Below are positions 8,796 to 17,034 of a stretch of DNA of 64,000 bases, in pieces. Below the pieces are notes generated by a model. The model worked only from the letters and a program-made list of their open reading frames with translations, did no database searches and was not told where the DNA came from. The translations under genes and the position numbers were made by a program. The stretch comes from Verrucomicrobiota bacterium (GTDB lineage: Bacteria > Verrucomicrobiota > Verrucomicrobiia > Opitutales > Opitutaceae). The stretch covers positions 1-64,000 of the forward strand of contig JAFAAS010000116.1 of NCBI GenBank assembly GCA_023426435.1, read 5' to 3'. Numbering within the stretch: the stretch's first letter is position 1; every line of letters begins with the position of its first letter.

Positions 8796-9470
8796 TCAAA
8801 GAATGCCGAACTTCGCGAATGCTTCCGTTGCGCTCATGCCGTTTTCGATCGCGCGGCGGACGGTTTTTTCGCCGCGAGCTTTCTCGAGTGCGCGGGTGAG
8901 AACTTCGTTTTCGAGGGACTGCGGAATGATGACAACGCCGTCGAGATCGCCGAAGACAAGATCGCCGGGTTCGATCCACACGCCGCCGATTTCGATTGGG
9001 CAGCGGAAATTCGCGACCTGCGTGCGAACGGCCGAGTCCTGACAGAAGCGACCGCGTGAAAACACCGGCCAGTCCTGGGCGAGCACCTGCGGGGTGTCGC
9101 GGTGGTAGCCGTCGATGATCGCGCCAACGGCGCCACGCGTGCGCGCGGCGGCGGTGAGCAACTCGCCCCAGTAGGCGCAGCGCATGGTGCCGCCTCCGGC
9201 GATATAAACCTCGCCGGGGCGGAGGTCATCGAGGGCTTCGGTGAGCAAGCCGAACGGTTTTTTCTGCGGGCCATGCACATCGATCATCAACGCGGGCATC
9301 GCGCGGCCGACGACCTTCATCGATTCGCGGAGCGGTTGCGTGGTGGCGGGAAGGATTTGGTGGTAGCGGCCGAGCGCGTCGAGAATGTCGCCGACGACGG
9401 GTGTGTAGAGCTCGTGGCGAATCAGCGCAAAGCGTGCGGCATCGTCGGCGGGAAGTGAGATCGTGGACAT
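8796..9470 (-). CDS. RraA-family protein (aldolase-like)
   Basis: Protein of 224 residues in the RraA / HMG-CHA aldolase superfamily, which includes regulators of RNase E and Mg-dependent class II aldolases that cleave 4-hydroxy-2-oxo acids. Conserved landmarks are GGGTMRCAYWGEL (about 92-104) and R124-D125 in DGYHRD. The acidic residue that catalytic aldolases have three positions after that Asp is Gln (Q128) here, so aldolase activity is not assured. It sits 6 bp after the stop of the GH105 gene and upstream of the sulfatase, so a role in sugar-acid catabolism is more likely than RNA turnover. Often mis-annotated as a demethylmenaquinone methyltransferase. Confidence 0.8.
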   Translation of the reverse strand: MSTISLPADDAARFALIRHELYTPVVGDILDALGRYHQILPATTQPLRESMKVVGRAMPALMIDVHGPQKKPFGLLTEALDDLRPGEVYIAGGGTMRCAYWGELLTAAARTRGAVGAIIDGYHRDTPQVLAQDWPVFSRGRFCQDSAVRTQVANFRCPIEIGGVWIEPGDLVFGDLDGVVIIPQSLENEVLTRALEKARGEKTVRRAIENGMSATEAFAKFGIL

Positions 9471-9476
9471 CGGAGG

Positions 9477-10574
9477 TCAGGAGGAAAGTTGCGGACGCTT
9501 GATGATGCCGGCGTCGACGAGATCGCCCAGAAGGCGCCAGAAGAGACCGGTGGCATAAGTGCATTCGCCGAGTGAGGAAAGTTTGTGCGTTTCCCAGCCG
9601 CCGATGCCGGCGGGGCGCTGGGCGCCTTGCAACGCGCCATGAGAATCGATCCAGGTCTGCAACTCCCGCCAGCCCCGCAGAATGGGGTCGCGGGTGGATC
9701 CCTCGATCCAACCATCGCGCACGCCGCATGCGAGTGCCGCGAGGATCATCGTGCTGCCGCTGGTTTCGAGATGCGCTTCGTCGGTTCCCAAAATGATGCG
9801 CCAGAGGCCGCAGGGCTGTTGGTGTTGGAGGAGACCAATTGCGAGGCGCCGATAGGAAGCGAAGGCGTCCGACCAGCCGGGCAGATCGCGCGGACAGTGG
9901 CGCAACGTGTCGGAGAGAGCGAGAAGCGCCCAACCGTTCCCCCGAGCCCAGAAAGCGGCGGAACGCGCGCCGGTGGCGGGTTCGACATCGTGAAAAAACA
10001 ATCCGGTGACCGAATCCTGCAGCCACGCGGAGTGGCGGTTGATCTGGCGCAGCGCTTCCTCGGCGTAGCCGCGATGACCCGTGAGCGCGAATGTTTCGGC
10101 GAAGACCGAAGCGCTGTAGAAGAGCGTGTCGACCCACATGGTGCGCCGACCGTGATCCCAGCCCCCGTGGGCAAATGCGCCGTCGGAGAAACGCTGACCG
10201 TGGCGCAGGGCGAAGTCGCAGATCGTGCGGGCGCCCTCGACGAGCCACGATGCTGGACGCGCGGCGTGCAATGCGGCGTGCACCAGCGGGCCGGCCCAGT
10301 TGCCGCAGAAATCGCCGATGATGTATCCGGCGCGACGTTGTCCGGAAAGGACGATGGGGCTCAGCGGTTCTTCGGCGTAACCGGCTTCGTGATGATGACG
10401 CGCCCATTGTTCGGCCCAATCGAGCAGCGCATCGTCATCGAGGATCCGGCCGGCGCGCGCGAGCCCGTAGGGCACCAGGACGTCCTCCCAGCCGGTGTTG
10501 AATGCGGAAGGGCCCTGCGCGAGACTGCGTCGGCGAAAACGAGCGAGGGGCGTGGGGGAGGCATCCGGCGACAT
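9477..10574 (-). CDS. GH105 unsaturated rhamnogalacturonyl hydrolase
   Basis: Protein of 365 residues with the alpha/alpha-barrel signatures of GH105 (YteR/YesR-like, EC 3.2.1.172). These are MWVDTLFYS at 146-154, where D149 matches the catalytic aspartate region, and WARGNGW at 209-215. The family removes the 4,5-unsaturated uronic acid that polysaccharide lyases leave on the non-reducing end. No signal peptide is seen, so it likely acts in the cytoplasm. It is the first gene of a minus-strand operon with RraA-like and sulfatase genes and diverges from an AraC regulator across about 70 bp. No polysaccharide lyase is encoded in the window, so the substrate is presumably made elsewhere. Confidence 0.87.
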   Translation of the reverse strand: MSPDASPTPLARFRRRSLAQGPSAFNTGWEDVLVPYGLARAGRILDDDALLDWAEQWARHHHEAGYAEEPLSPIVLSGQRRAGYIIGDFCGNWAGPLVHAALHAARPASWLVEGARTICDFALRHGQRFSDGAFAHGGWDHGRRTMWVDTLFYSASVFAETFALTGHRGYAEEALRQINRHSAWLQDSVTGLFFHDVEPATGARSAAFWARGNGWALLALSDTLRHCPRDLPGWSDAFASYRRLAIGLLQHQQPCGLWRIILGTDEAHLETSGSTMILAALACGVRDGWIEGSTRDPILRGWRELQTWIDSHGALQGAQRPAGIGGWETHKLSSLGECTYATGLFWRLLGDLVDAGIIKRPQLSS

Positions 10575-10645
10575 GATTGCAGCATGCCCGAAAAAGGTTG
10601 GATTGCGGATGGATTCTTGGCCGCAGTGTTTGCATTATTCACCGC

Positions 10646-11470
10646 GTGAAACGCGTATCGCTCAAACCGCTGCCGTTTGACCGCGTGCAGCTTGGGCAGC
10701 CCGCGCGACATTATCGTTGTCCCCGGGACTGGTCGTGGCGACAGCGCCTGTCCGATCACGATCTCTGGCTCGTTCTATCGGGGAAAGGACGCCTGACCGT
10801 AAATGGAACGGTGCGGCCGCTGTTTGCGCCGATGGCTACGCTGCTGCTCCCGGGGGACGAGGTGGTGGGCGAACATGACCCGGCGGCGCCTCTGGAGGTG
10901 ATCGCGTTGCACTTTACACCGCTCGGCGGGAGGGATGCGCGTGGTTCAACGTTGAAATGGACATCGCGCCTCGCCGCCGTGCCGCTGCAGCCGGCGGCGC
11001 GTTTTCGAGAGTTGGGAGAACACCTGGCGGCCGAGTCGATGGCCGGCGATCGGGTGGGGGCGCAGACGGCGCCGGCGCTGGCGCTGGCGCTGCTTGGGGC
11101 AGTGTGGCGGCTGGCGCATGCCCGTCCGACGGCGGAAGGGGACGACCGGGTGGGCGAGCTGGCGCGCAAAATTCAGCGCGAACCGTGGCAGGAGTGGACG
11201 GTGGAAGGGATGGCGCGAGATGTTCGCATGGGCTCGACGCGGCTGAACGAAAGAATGCGGGAAATCACGGGATATTCGCCGGCGAGGTGGGTGATCCGTT
11301 GTCGATTGGAGCACGCGTGCATTCTGCTGCGCGAAACCGATTTGAAGCTGAGCTCGATCGCGGACGCGTGCGGTTACCGTGACGTGTATTTTTTTGCGCG
11401 GCAGTTTCGCCAGAGATTCGGGAAGCCGCCGGCGGCGTGGCGAAGCGGGTTGCGGCGGAACGGGCGCTGA
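10646..11470 (+). CDS. AraC-family transcriptional regulator
   Basis: Regulator of 274 residues from the GTG at 10646; an in-frame ATG at 10577 would start inside the divergent promoter. The N-terminal 130 residues look like a cupin-type sugar-sensing domain (HDLWLVLSGKGRLTVNG). The last 100 form the double helix-turn-helix, with the second helix pair around IADACGYRDVYFFARQFR and the AraC C-terminal pattern FGKPPAAWR. It diverges from the GH105/RraA/sulfatase operon, so it is probably the activator that responds to unsaturated uronates or a related breakdown product. The roughly 70-bp shared gap should hold its binding site. Confidence 0.88.
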   Translation: MKRVSLKPLPFDRVQLGQPARHYRCPRDWSWRQRLSDHDLWLVLSGKGRLTVNGTVRPLFAPMATLLLPGDEVVGEHDPAAPLEVIALHFTPLGGRDARGSTLKWTSRLAAVPLQPAARFRELGEHLAAESMAGDRVGAQTAPALALALLGAVWRLAHARPTAEGDDRVGELARKIQREPWQEWTVEGMARDVRMGSTRLNERMREITGYSPARWVIRCRLEHACILLRETDLKLSSIADACGYRDVYFFARQFRQRFGKPPAAWRSGLRRNGR

Positions 11471-11560
11471 CCATCGGGCGGGGCGTCGAGACCCCGTCGT
11501 TCGTGGAAGGGAGGCGAAGGACCAGGTGCGGCGGCAGATGAATTAGTTTGCCACCCGGTC

Positions 11561-11577
11561 ATGAGCGAATATGAGCG
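11561..11577. promoter_or_regulatory. Direct repeat at the deoR start (possible autoregulatory site)
   Basis: ATGAGCG occurs at 11561-11567 and again at 11571-11577, one helical turn apart, separated by AAT. DeoR-family regulators such as GlpR bind short repeated half sites of this kind. The position immediately in front of the deoR-type gene fits autoregulation. The first ATG here opens only a seven-codon frame. Confidence 0.35.
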
Positions 11578-11594
11578 TTTGTGAAGAAAAGATC

Positions 11595-12359
11595 ATGATC
11601 GCTCAGGAGCGTCAGCAATTGATTCTATCCCTGCTCAAGCAGCATTCTCCGCTCACGGTGCCGGAGCTCGAGCAGCGGTTGCAGGCCTCGCCGGCGACGG
11701 TGCGGCGCGACCTGACGTTGCTCGAGCAGATCGGGAAGATCGTGCGGACTCACGGCGGGCTGATGCATCCGGACGACGTTTCGAGCGAAATGCCGTTTGA
11801 CCGGAAGAGTCGGGCGGCGCTGGCGGCGAAGCGGGGCCTCGCAGACGCGGCGGCGGCGTTGGCGAAGGAGGGCGAGAGCGTGTTCGTCGATGCCGGGACC
11901 ACCGCGCTCGAGGTGGGCAAGCGGCTGCTGGGGCGGAAGAACCTGACGATCGTCACCAACTCCATTCCGCTGCTATCGCTGCGGCCGGCGACCGGCACGC
12001 GCGTGATCGCGGTGGGGGGCGAAGTGCGGATCGTCAGTCTGGCGCTGGTCGGCAGCGGGGCGATCGAGTGGGTGAACCGGATTCGCATCGATGTCGCGTT
12101 TCTCGGCACATCCGGAATCGATCCGGCAGAGGGGCCGACGACGACGGAGCTGTCGGAGGCGGGGTTGAAAACCGCGATGGTGGCCAAGGCGCGTCGCGTG
12201 GTGGTGCTCGCGGACGCTTCGAAGTGGGGCCGGCCCGCGACGATTCGCTATGCGGATTGGGCGCACGTCCATGATCTCTTCACCAATCACGCGCCCTCGC
12301 GCACGGAGCGCGCCGCGCTGTCGAAGCACGGCACGAAGCTGCATGTGGTGACGCGTTAA
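11595..12359 (+). CDS. DeoR-family transcriptional regulator
   Basis: Repressor of 254 residues from the ATG at 11595 (MIAQERQQLILSLL, the usual DeoR opening); an in-frame ATG at 11571 adds eight residues. The winged helix lies in residues 1-57, with a recognition helix around ASPATVRRDLTLLEQ. The rest is the DeoR C-terminal sensor domain, with GTTALEVGKRL and the family motif SIPLL. These proteins sense phosphorylated sugars. The next gene starts 10 bp downstream and a sugar isomerase, kinase and aldolase follow, so the effector is probably a sugar phosphate made by that operon. Confidence 0.9.
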   Translation: MIAQERQQLILSLLKQHSPLTVPELEQRLQASPATVRRDLTLLEQIGKIVRTHGGLMHPDDVSSEMPFDRKSRAALAAKRGLADAAAALAKEGESVFVDAGTTALEVGKRLLGRKNLTIVTNSIPLLSLRPATGTRVIAVGGEVRIVSLALVGSGAIEWVNRIRIDVAFLGTSGIDPAEGPTTTELSEAGLKTAMVAKARRVVVLADASKWGRPATIRYADWAHVHDLFTNHAPSRTERAALSKHGTKLHVVTR

Positions 12360-12369
12360 ACTTTTCCCT

Positions 12370-13200
12370 ATGAAATCAGCCCGCTTGAACCGCCTCTTCA
12401 ACCCCCGCACCCAACGCTGCTTCGATGTGGCGATCGATCATGGTTTTTTCAATGAAGCCTCGTTTCTCGCGGGCATCGAGAATCTGCCGCAGGCGGTCGC
12501 AACGCTCGTCGAGGCGGCGCCCGATGCGATCCAACTGACGGTGGGGCAGGCGCGGCATCTTCAGGCGCTCCCGGTGCGAGGAAAACCCGCGCTGGTGCTG
12601 CGCACGGATGTGGCGAATGTTTATGGCACGGAGCTGCCGCGAACCTTGTTTTCCCGCGTGATCGAGACGCCGGTGTTGCAGGCGGTGCGGCTGGATGCGG
12701 CGTGCGTGGTGGTGAACTTGTTTCGCATCCCCGAGCAGCCGGAGGTGACGGACCAGTGTATCCAAAATATCCTACGCCTGAAGCCGGAGGCGGACCACTA
12801 TGGCATGCCGTTGATGATCGAGCCGCTGGTGTTTCAACCGAACGCGAAGGCAGGCGGTTACATGGTGGATGGCGATCCGAGAAAAATCATTCCGCTCGTG
12901 CGGCAGGCGGTCGAATTGGGAGCGGATATCATCAAGGCGGACCCGACCGACGACGTGTCGGTTTATCACCAAGTGGTGCAAACTGCGGGTGGCGTGCCGG
13001 TGCTCGTGCGGGGCGGCGGCAAGGCGCCGGAGGCGGAAATCCTGAAGCGCACCGAAGCGTTGTTGCAGCAGGGCGCGGCGGGCATCGTGTATGGCCGGAA
13101 CATCATTCAACATCCGCAGCCGGCGAAGATCACGCGCGCGCTGATGGCGGTGGTGCACGACGGCATGACGGCGGAGAAAGCGCTCACCTTGCTCGCCTGA
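12370..13200 (+). CDS. DhnA/DeoC-type class I aldolase
   Basis: TIM-barrel protein of 276 residues related to the FbaB/LsrF class I aldolases. The N-terminal barrel strand carries DVAIDHGFF (D23, H24, G25). K189 in DIIKADPTD fits the Schiff-base lysine. The phosphate-binding loops are RGGGKAPEAE and GIVYGRNI. Likely reaction: reversible cleavage of a ketose phosphate to dihydroxyacetone phosphate and an aldehyde. It is the first structural gene after the DeoR regulator and is followed 2 bp later by a dehydrogenase. With the isomerase and PfkB kinase downstream it would complete a sugar-to-triose route. The exact ketose phosphate is unknown. Confidence 0.82.
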   Translation: MKSARLNRLFNPRTQRCFDVAIDHGFFNEASFLAGIENLPQAVATLVEAAPDAIQLTVGQARHLQALPVRGKPALVLRTDVANVYGTELPRTLFSRVIETPVLQAVRLDAACVVVNLFRIPEQPEVTDQCIQNILRLKPEADHYGMPLMIEPLVFQPNAKAGGYMVDGDPRKIIPLVRQAVELGADIIKADPTDDVSVYHQVVQTAGGVPVLVRGGGKAPEAEILKRTEALLQQGAAGIVYGRNIIQHPQPAKITRALMAVVHDGMTAEKALTLLA

Positions 13201-13202
13201 CC

Positions 13203-14354
13203 ATGAGCGACGCGACTATCAACCCGACCGTGCGGGTCGGCATCATCGGAGGCGGACTGATGGGACGCGAGGCGGCGTCCGCGTTTGGACGCTGGTTTGC
13301 GCTCGAGAATTTCCCGGTGCGCGCGGAGCTGGTGGCGGTGTGCGATTTGCAGCCGGCGCTGCTCGATTGGTTTCGCCAGATTCCGTCGGTGCGGCTGCTC
13401 ACGCAGGATCATCGCGAGTTGCTGGCGAGTGCGGACGTCGACGTGGTTTACGTGGCGGTGCCTCATCACCTGCACGAGTCGATCTACGTGGATGTGCTGC
13501 GCGCGGGGAAAGACCTGCTGGCGGAAAAACCGTTTGGCATCGACCTGGCGGCGGCGCGGCGGATCCGGGATGAAGCGGCGCGGCTGGGGCGGTTTGTCAG
13601 AGTGTCGTCGGAGTTTCCGTTTCTACCCGGGGCACAGCGAGTCTATCAACTCGCGCGGTCGGGCGAACTCGGGCGGCTGCTCGAAGTGCGCGCCGGTTTT
13701 CTGCATTCGAGCGATCTCGATCCGGCGAAGCCGATCAATTGGAAACGGCAGAACCGCTTTTGCGGCGAGATCGGCGTGATGGGCGATCTCGGTTTGCACG
13801 TGGCGCATCTGATTTTGCGACTCGGGTGGAAGCCCGAATCGCTGTATGCGCAGCTGCAGAAAATCTACACCACGCGCCCGGATGGAAAAGGCGGGACCGC
13901 GGCGTGCGACACGTGGGACAACGCGATCCTGCACGGACGGAGCTTGATTGGCGGCGAGGCGATTCCGGTGACGCTCGAGATGAAGCGGATGGCGCCGACG
14001 GAGACGAACACGTGGTATATCGAAATTCTTGGCACCGATCGCGGCGCGCGGTTTTCGACGAAGGAACCGAAGACGTTGTGGACCTATCGCCGCGGCAAGG
14101 AGCAGACCTGGGAGAAAACCGATCTCGGATTCGGGATGCCCTTCAAGACGATCACCGGCGGTATCTTCGAGCCGGGGTTTCCGGATATTCTCATGCAGAT
14201 GTGGGCGGCGTTTCTCGCGGAGCGCGCGGGTGTGCTCGGAGACAAGTTCGGCTGTGCCACGCCGGATGAAGCGGTCGCGCATCATGAGATCTGGGAGGCC
14301 GCGCTGAACTCCCAGCGCGAGGCGAAAGTGGTGCGTATCGCGCCCGCCTCCTGA
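13203..14354 (+). CDS. Gfo/Idh/MocA-family oxidoreductase
   Basis: NAD(P)-dependent sugar or cyclitol dehydrogenase of 383 residues. The Rossmann motif GIIGGGLMG is at 13-21. The family's EKP motif, whose lysine is catalytic, is at 108-110 (K109), and a C-terminal alpha/beta domain follows. The start at 13203 comes 2 bp after the aldolase stop (TGACCATG), so the longer open frame upstream is an overlap with the aldolase gene and not coding. In this operon it could oxidise or epimerise the incoming sugar before the isomerase step. The family is too diverse to name the substrate. Confidence 0.87.
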   Translation: MSDATINPTVRVGIIGGGLMGREAASAFGRWFALENFPVRAELVAVCDLQPALLDWFRQIPSVRLLTQDHRELLASADVDVVYVAVPHHLHESIYVDVLRAGKDLLAEKPFGIDLAAARRIRDEAARLGRFVRVSSEFPFLPGAQRVYQLARSGELGRLLEVRAGFLHSSDLDPAKPINWKRQNRFCGEIGVMGDLGLHVAHLILRLGWKPESLYAQLQKIYTTRPDGKGGTAACDTWDNAILHGRSLIGGEAIPVTLEMKRMAPTETNTWYIEILGTDRGARFSTKEPKTLWTYRRGKEQTWEKTDLGFGMPFKTITGGIFEPGFPDILMQMWAAFLAERAGVLGDKFGCATPDEAVAHHEIWEAALNSQREAKVVRIAPAS

Positions 14355-14362
14355 CCCTTCTC

Positions 14363-15388
14363 ATGGCTGCCAACAACAAACGTCTCGACGAAAAAATTGC
14401 GCGCATGCGCCGCGGCATCGCGACGAAACGCGACTTCATCATCGCGGATGCGAAGGATGCGGACATGGCCTTTGGCGCAACGGCGCCGGGGCCCGAGCGC
14501 GCGAGTGGGCGTTGGAAAACGCTCGCGCAGTATCGCGATCAGATCCGGCAAGTGATCGCGCAGGACATCGTGGACATCATGTTGTTATCGGCGTCGAATC
14601 TCGAGCAGCTGGCCTTCGACGAAGGCCTGTTCCGCCATTCGCGCATCACGCCCGCGGCGCGGGCGAACGACACGACGGACATCTGGGCGGTGCGCGGCGG
14701 GAGCTATGCGAAGCATCCCTCGCGCGCGTTTCGGACCGCTTCGATCGAGCACATCAAGTATGGCCGGCTTGACGTCGACTGTGAGGAGCCGGCGGTGGGC
14801 GCCGATCTCGGCCTCTATTCGATCACCTTCACGAACGACATCGACTGGGACTACAAGGCGCTGGAGGACTTTCACGCGTTTCGCCACGAGGCGGAGCAGA
14901 AGCATTTCCGCTACTTCCTGGAGATCTTCAACCCGAACGTGGACCCGGGGTTTTCGGCGCGCGATACGGCGGCCTTTCTCAACGACCACATCGTGCGCAC
15001 GCTGGCAGGTGTGACGCGCTCGGGCCGTCCCTTGTTTCTGAAGATTCCCTACAACGGGCCGGGTCCGCTCGAAGAGTTGGTGGCCTACGACCCGAGCGTG
15101 ATCGTGGGGATTCTGGGCGGGAGCGCGGGGACGACGTTCGACGCGTTTCAGTTGATTCACGACGCGCAGAAATACGGTGCGCGGGTGGCTCTCTTCGGCC
15201 GCAAGATCAACCTGTCGGAGCACCCGCTGACCTTCATCGAATTCCTCCGGCATATCGTCGATGGAAACATCACGCCGGTGGAGGCGGTGCGCGCGTATCA
15301 CGGTTCGCTCGCGAAACTCGGCATCGCGCCGCACCGCGCGTTGAACGACGACTTGCAGGCGACGCCAACCCTTTTGAGTTACCGCTGA
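14363..15388 (+). CDS. Uncharacterised aldolase-like TIM-barrel protein
   Basis: Protein of 341 residues that I do not recognise as a named enzyme. It has alternating strand/helix periodicity consistent with a (beta/alpha)8 barrel. Strand-like segments are DFIIADAKD, DIVDIMLLSAS, GLYSITFTND, YFLEIFNPN, LFLKIPYNG, VIVGILGGSAG and RVALFGRK. K227 in LFLKIPYNG sits where class I aldolases of the DhnA group carry the Schiff-base lysine, and GGSAGTTFD resembles a phosphate loop. No signal peptide. It lies 8 bp after the dehydrogenase and 3 bp before the D-lyxose-isomerase-family gene, so it belongs to that pathway. A second, diverged aldolase is my best guess. Confidence 0.7.
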   Translation: MAANNKRLDEKIARMRRGIATKRDFIIADAKDADMAFGATAPGPERASGRWKTLAQYRDQIRQVIAQDIVDIMLLSASNLEQLAFDEGLFRHSRITPAARANDTTDIWAVRGGSYAKHPSRAFRTASIEHIKYGRLDVDCEEPAVGADLGLYSITFTNDIDWDYKALEDFHAFRHEAEQKHFRYFLEIFNPNVDPGFSARDTAAFLNDHIVRTLAGVTRSGRPLFLKIPYNGPGPLEELVAYDPSVIVGILGGSAGTTFDAFQLIHDAQKYGARVALFGRKINLSEHPLTFIEFLRHIVDGNITPVEAVRAYHGSLAKLGIAPHRALNDDLQATPTLLSYR

Positions 15389-15391
15389 CCC

Positions 15392-15973
15392 ATGAAACGC
15401 TCTGAAATCAACCAGGTTTACCGCCAGGCGTCCGACTGTTTCCGCCGGCACGGCTGGACGCTGCCGCGCAAACCGCGGTGGGACATCACGGACTTCGGTC
15501 TTGGCGACTTCGAGCGATTCGGACTCACGCTCATCAACCTCGCGAGCGAGCCGGAGTATTGCGAAAAACTCATGTATGCGCGGCGCGGACAGACGACGCC
15601 GTGCCACACGCACGCGAAGAAGAAGGAAGACATCATCTGTCGCGCGGGTGCGCTCACGCTTTGGCTGTGGGCGAACCGGCCCGCGCCCTCGCTCGCGCCG
15701 GCATCGTCGGATGAGCGCGTGCGCGTGGCGGTCGACGGCGAGCCGGTGGAGGTGGTCGCGGGGCAGCCGTTTCTGCTCGAGGCGGGCGCGCGGGTGACGC
15801 TCGTGCCCGGCATCTGGCATGCGTTTGCACCGGCGAGCGACGAGTGCATCATCGGCGAAGTCAGCACGGCGAACGACGATCTGCACGACAACTTCTTCGT
15901 CGATCCCGCGATCGGCCGGTTTCCAGGAATCGAGGAAGATGAGCCAGCGCTCGTCAGATTGATCAGCGAATGA
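15392..15973 (+). CDS. D-lyxose isomerase family (cupin sugar isomerase)
   Basis: Cupin enzyme of 193 residues with the characteristic MKRSEIN opening of bacterial D-lyxose ketol-isomerases (EC 5.3.1.15). The Mn-binding set is H72 and H74 (CHTHAKKKED), E79, and H143 in GIWHAF. E156 (IIGEVS) lies near the active site. Characterised members interconvert D-lyxose/D-xylulose and often D-mannose/D-fructose. Its stop overlaps the kinase start by four bases. With a beta-mannosidase at the end of the same operon, mannose to fructose is an attractive role here, but lyxose or another aldose is equally possible. Confidence 0.88.
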   Translation: MKRSEINQVYRQASDCFRRHGWTLPRKPRWDITDFGLGDFERFGLTLINLASEPEYCEKLMYARRGQTTPCHTHAKKKEDIICRAGALTLWLWANRPAPSLAPASSDERVRVAVDGEPVEVVAGQPFLLEAGARVTLVPGIWHAFAPASDECIIGEVSTANDDLHDNFFVDPAIGRFPGIEEDEPALVRLISE

Positions 15974-17034
15974 GCACCTCCGATTTATCGCGTTCGGGCA
16001 TTCTCGCCGGCGGCAACTGGCTGATCGATCACGTCAAAATCCTCGATGCGTGGCCGCCGCAGGATGCGCTTGCGAATATCGTCGCGGAATCGTGGGGCAA
16101 TGGCGGTTCGCCGTATAACATCCTGAAGAATCTCGCGAAGCTCGGGGCGCGGTTTCCGCTCGCGGGCATCGGCTTGGTGGGCGACGACGCGAACGGCGAA
16201 CGCATCCTCGCGGACTGCCGGGAGCACGGCATCGACACGGCGCAGCTGCGCCGGACGAAAGCGGCGCCGACGTCCTACAGCGATGTGATGACCGACGGCA
16301 CGACGGGACGCCGGACGTTTTTTCATCAACGCGGGGCGAACGCGCTGCTCGCGCCGGAGCACTTCGATTTTCGGGAGACACGCGCGAAGATTTTCCAGCT
16401 CGGTTATCTGTTGCTGTTGGATGGATTGGACGCGGTGGAGGGCGGCGTTACGCGGGCGGCGGGAGTTTTGCGACGCGCGCGTGAGGCGGGCTTGCTGACC
16501 TCGGTGGATTGCGTGAGCGAGAACAGCGACCGGTTTCAGCGCATCGTGCAGCCGGTGCTGCCGGAGGTGGATATTCTTTTCGTCAACGACTTCGAGGCGG
16601 AGAAAATCACGGGCGTCGCGCTGCGCCCCGGCGGGGAGGCGATCGAACGCGAAGCCGTGGAGAACGCGGCGCGCAAGCTGATCGGGCTCGGCGTGCGCCG
16701 GTGGGTCATCGTGCATTTTCCGGAAGCGGTGTATGCACTTTCTGGAGACGCGAAAGGACACTGGCAGCCGAGTGTGCGGGTGGCGGCGGAGACGATCAAA
16801 GGCACCGCGGGCGCAGGGGATGCGCTGGCGGCGGGCGTTTTATATGGCTTGCACGAAGGCTGGCCGATCGAGGAGACGCTCCGTTTGGGCGTGGCGACGG
16901 CCGCGGCGTCGTTGATGGATGCGACCTGTTCGGAAGGCGTGATGCCGGCGGAGGTGTGTCAGGCGCGGGCCGAGGCGCAGGGCTGGCGCGAGTGGCCGCG
17001 GCAGACGGAGAAACCGCATACGAATCATGAATGA
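15970..17034 (+). CDS. PfkB-family carbohydrate kinase
   Basis: Ribokinase-fold sugar kinase of 354 residues. The N-terminal substrate loop is GGSPYNILKNLAKLG, typical of the family's glycine-rich motif. The C-terminal anion hole is GTAGAGD at 278-284, with D284 as catalytic base. It would phosphorylate the ketose made by the isomerase, whose gene overlaps it by four bases; fructose or xylulose are the obvious candidates. The GH2 beta-mannosidase starts inside its last codons (8-bp overlap), so all three are translationally linked. Position of phosphorylation (C1, giving an aldolase substrate directly, or C6) cannot be told from sequence. Confidence 0.88.
   Translation: MSTSDLSRSGILAGGNWLIDHVKILDAWPPQDALANIVAESWGNGGSPYNILKNLAKLGARFPLAGIGLVGDDANGERILADCREHGIDTAQLRRTKAAPTSYSDVMTDGTTGRRTFFHQRGANALLAPEHFDFRETRAKIFQLGYLLLLDGLDAVEGGVTRAAGVLRRAREAGLLTSVDCVSENSDRFQRIVQPVLPEVDILFVNDFEAEKITGVALRPGGEAIEREAVENAARKLIGLGVRRWVIVHFPEAVYALSGDAKGHWQPSVRVAAETIKGTAGAGDALAAGVLYGLHEGWPIEETLRLGVATAAASLMDATCSEGVMPAEVCQARAEAQGWREWPRQTEKPHTNHE

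Noticed and set aside
11479..11496. CGGGG/CCCCG hairpin downstream of the AraC gene, considered as a terminator
   Set aside because: Only 5-bp arms with an 8-base loop and no T run.
12702..13202. Long N-terminal extension of the Gfo/Idh/MocA protein
   Set aside because: It lies inside the aldolase gene in another frame; the Rossmann fold begins right after the ATG at 13203.
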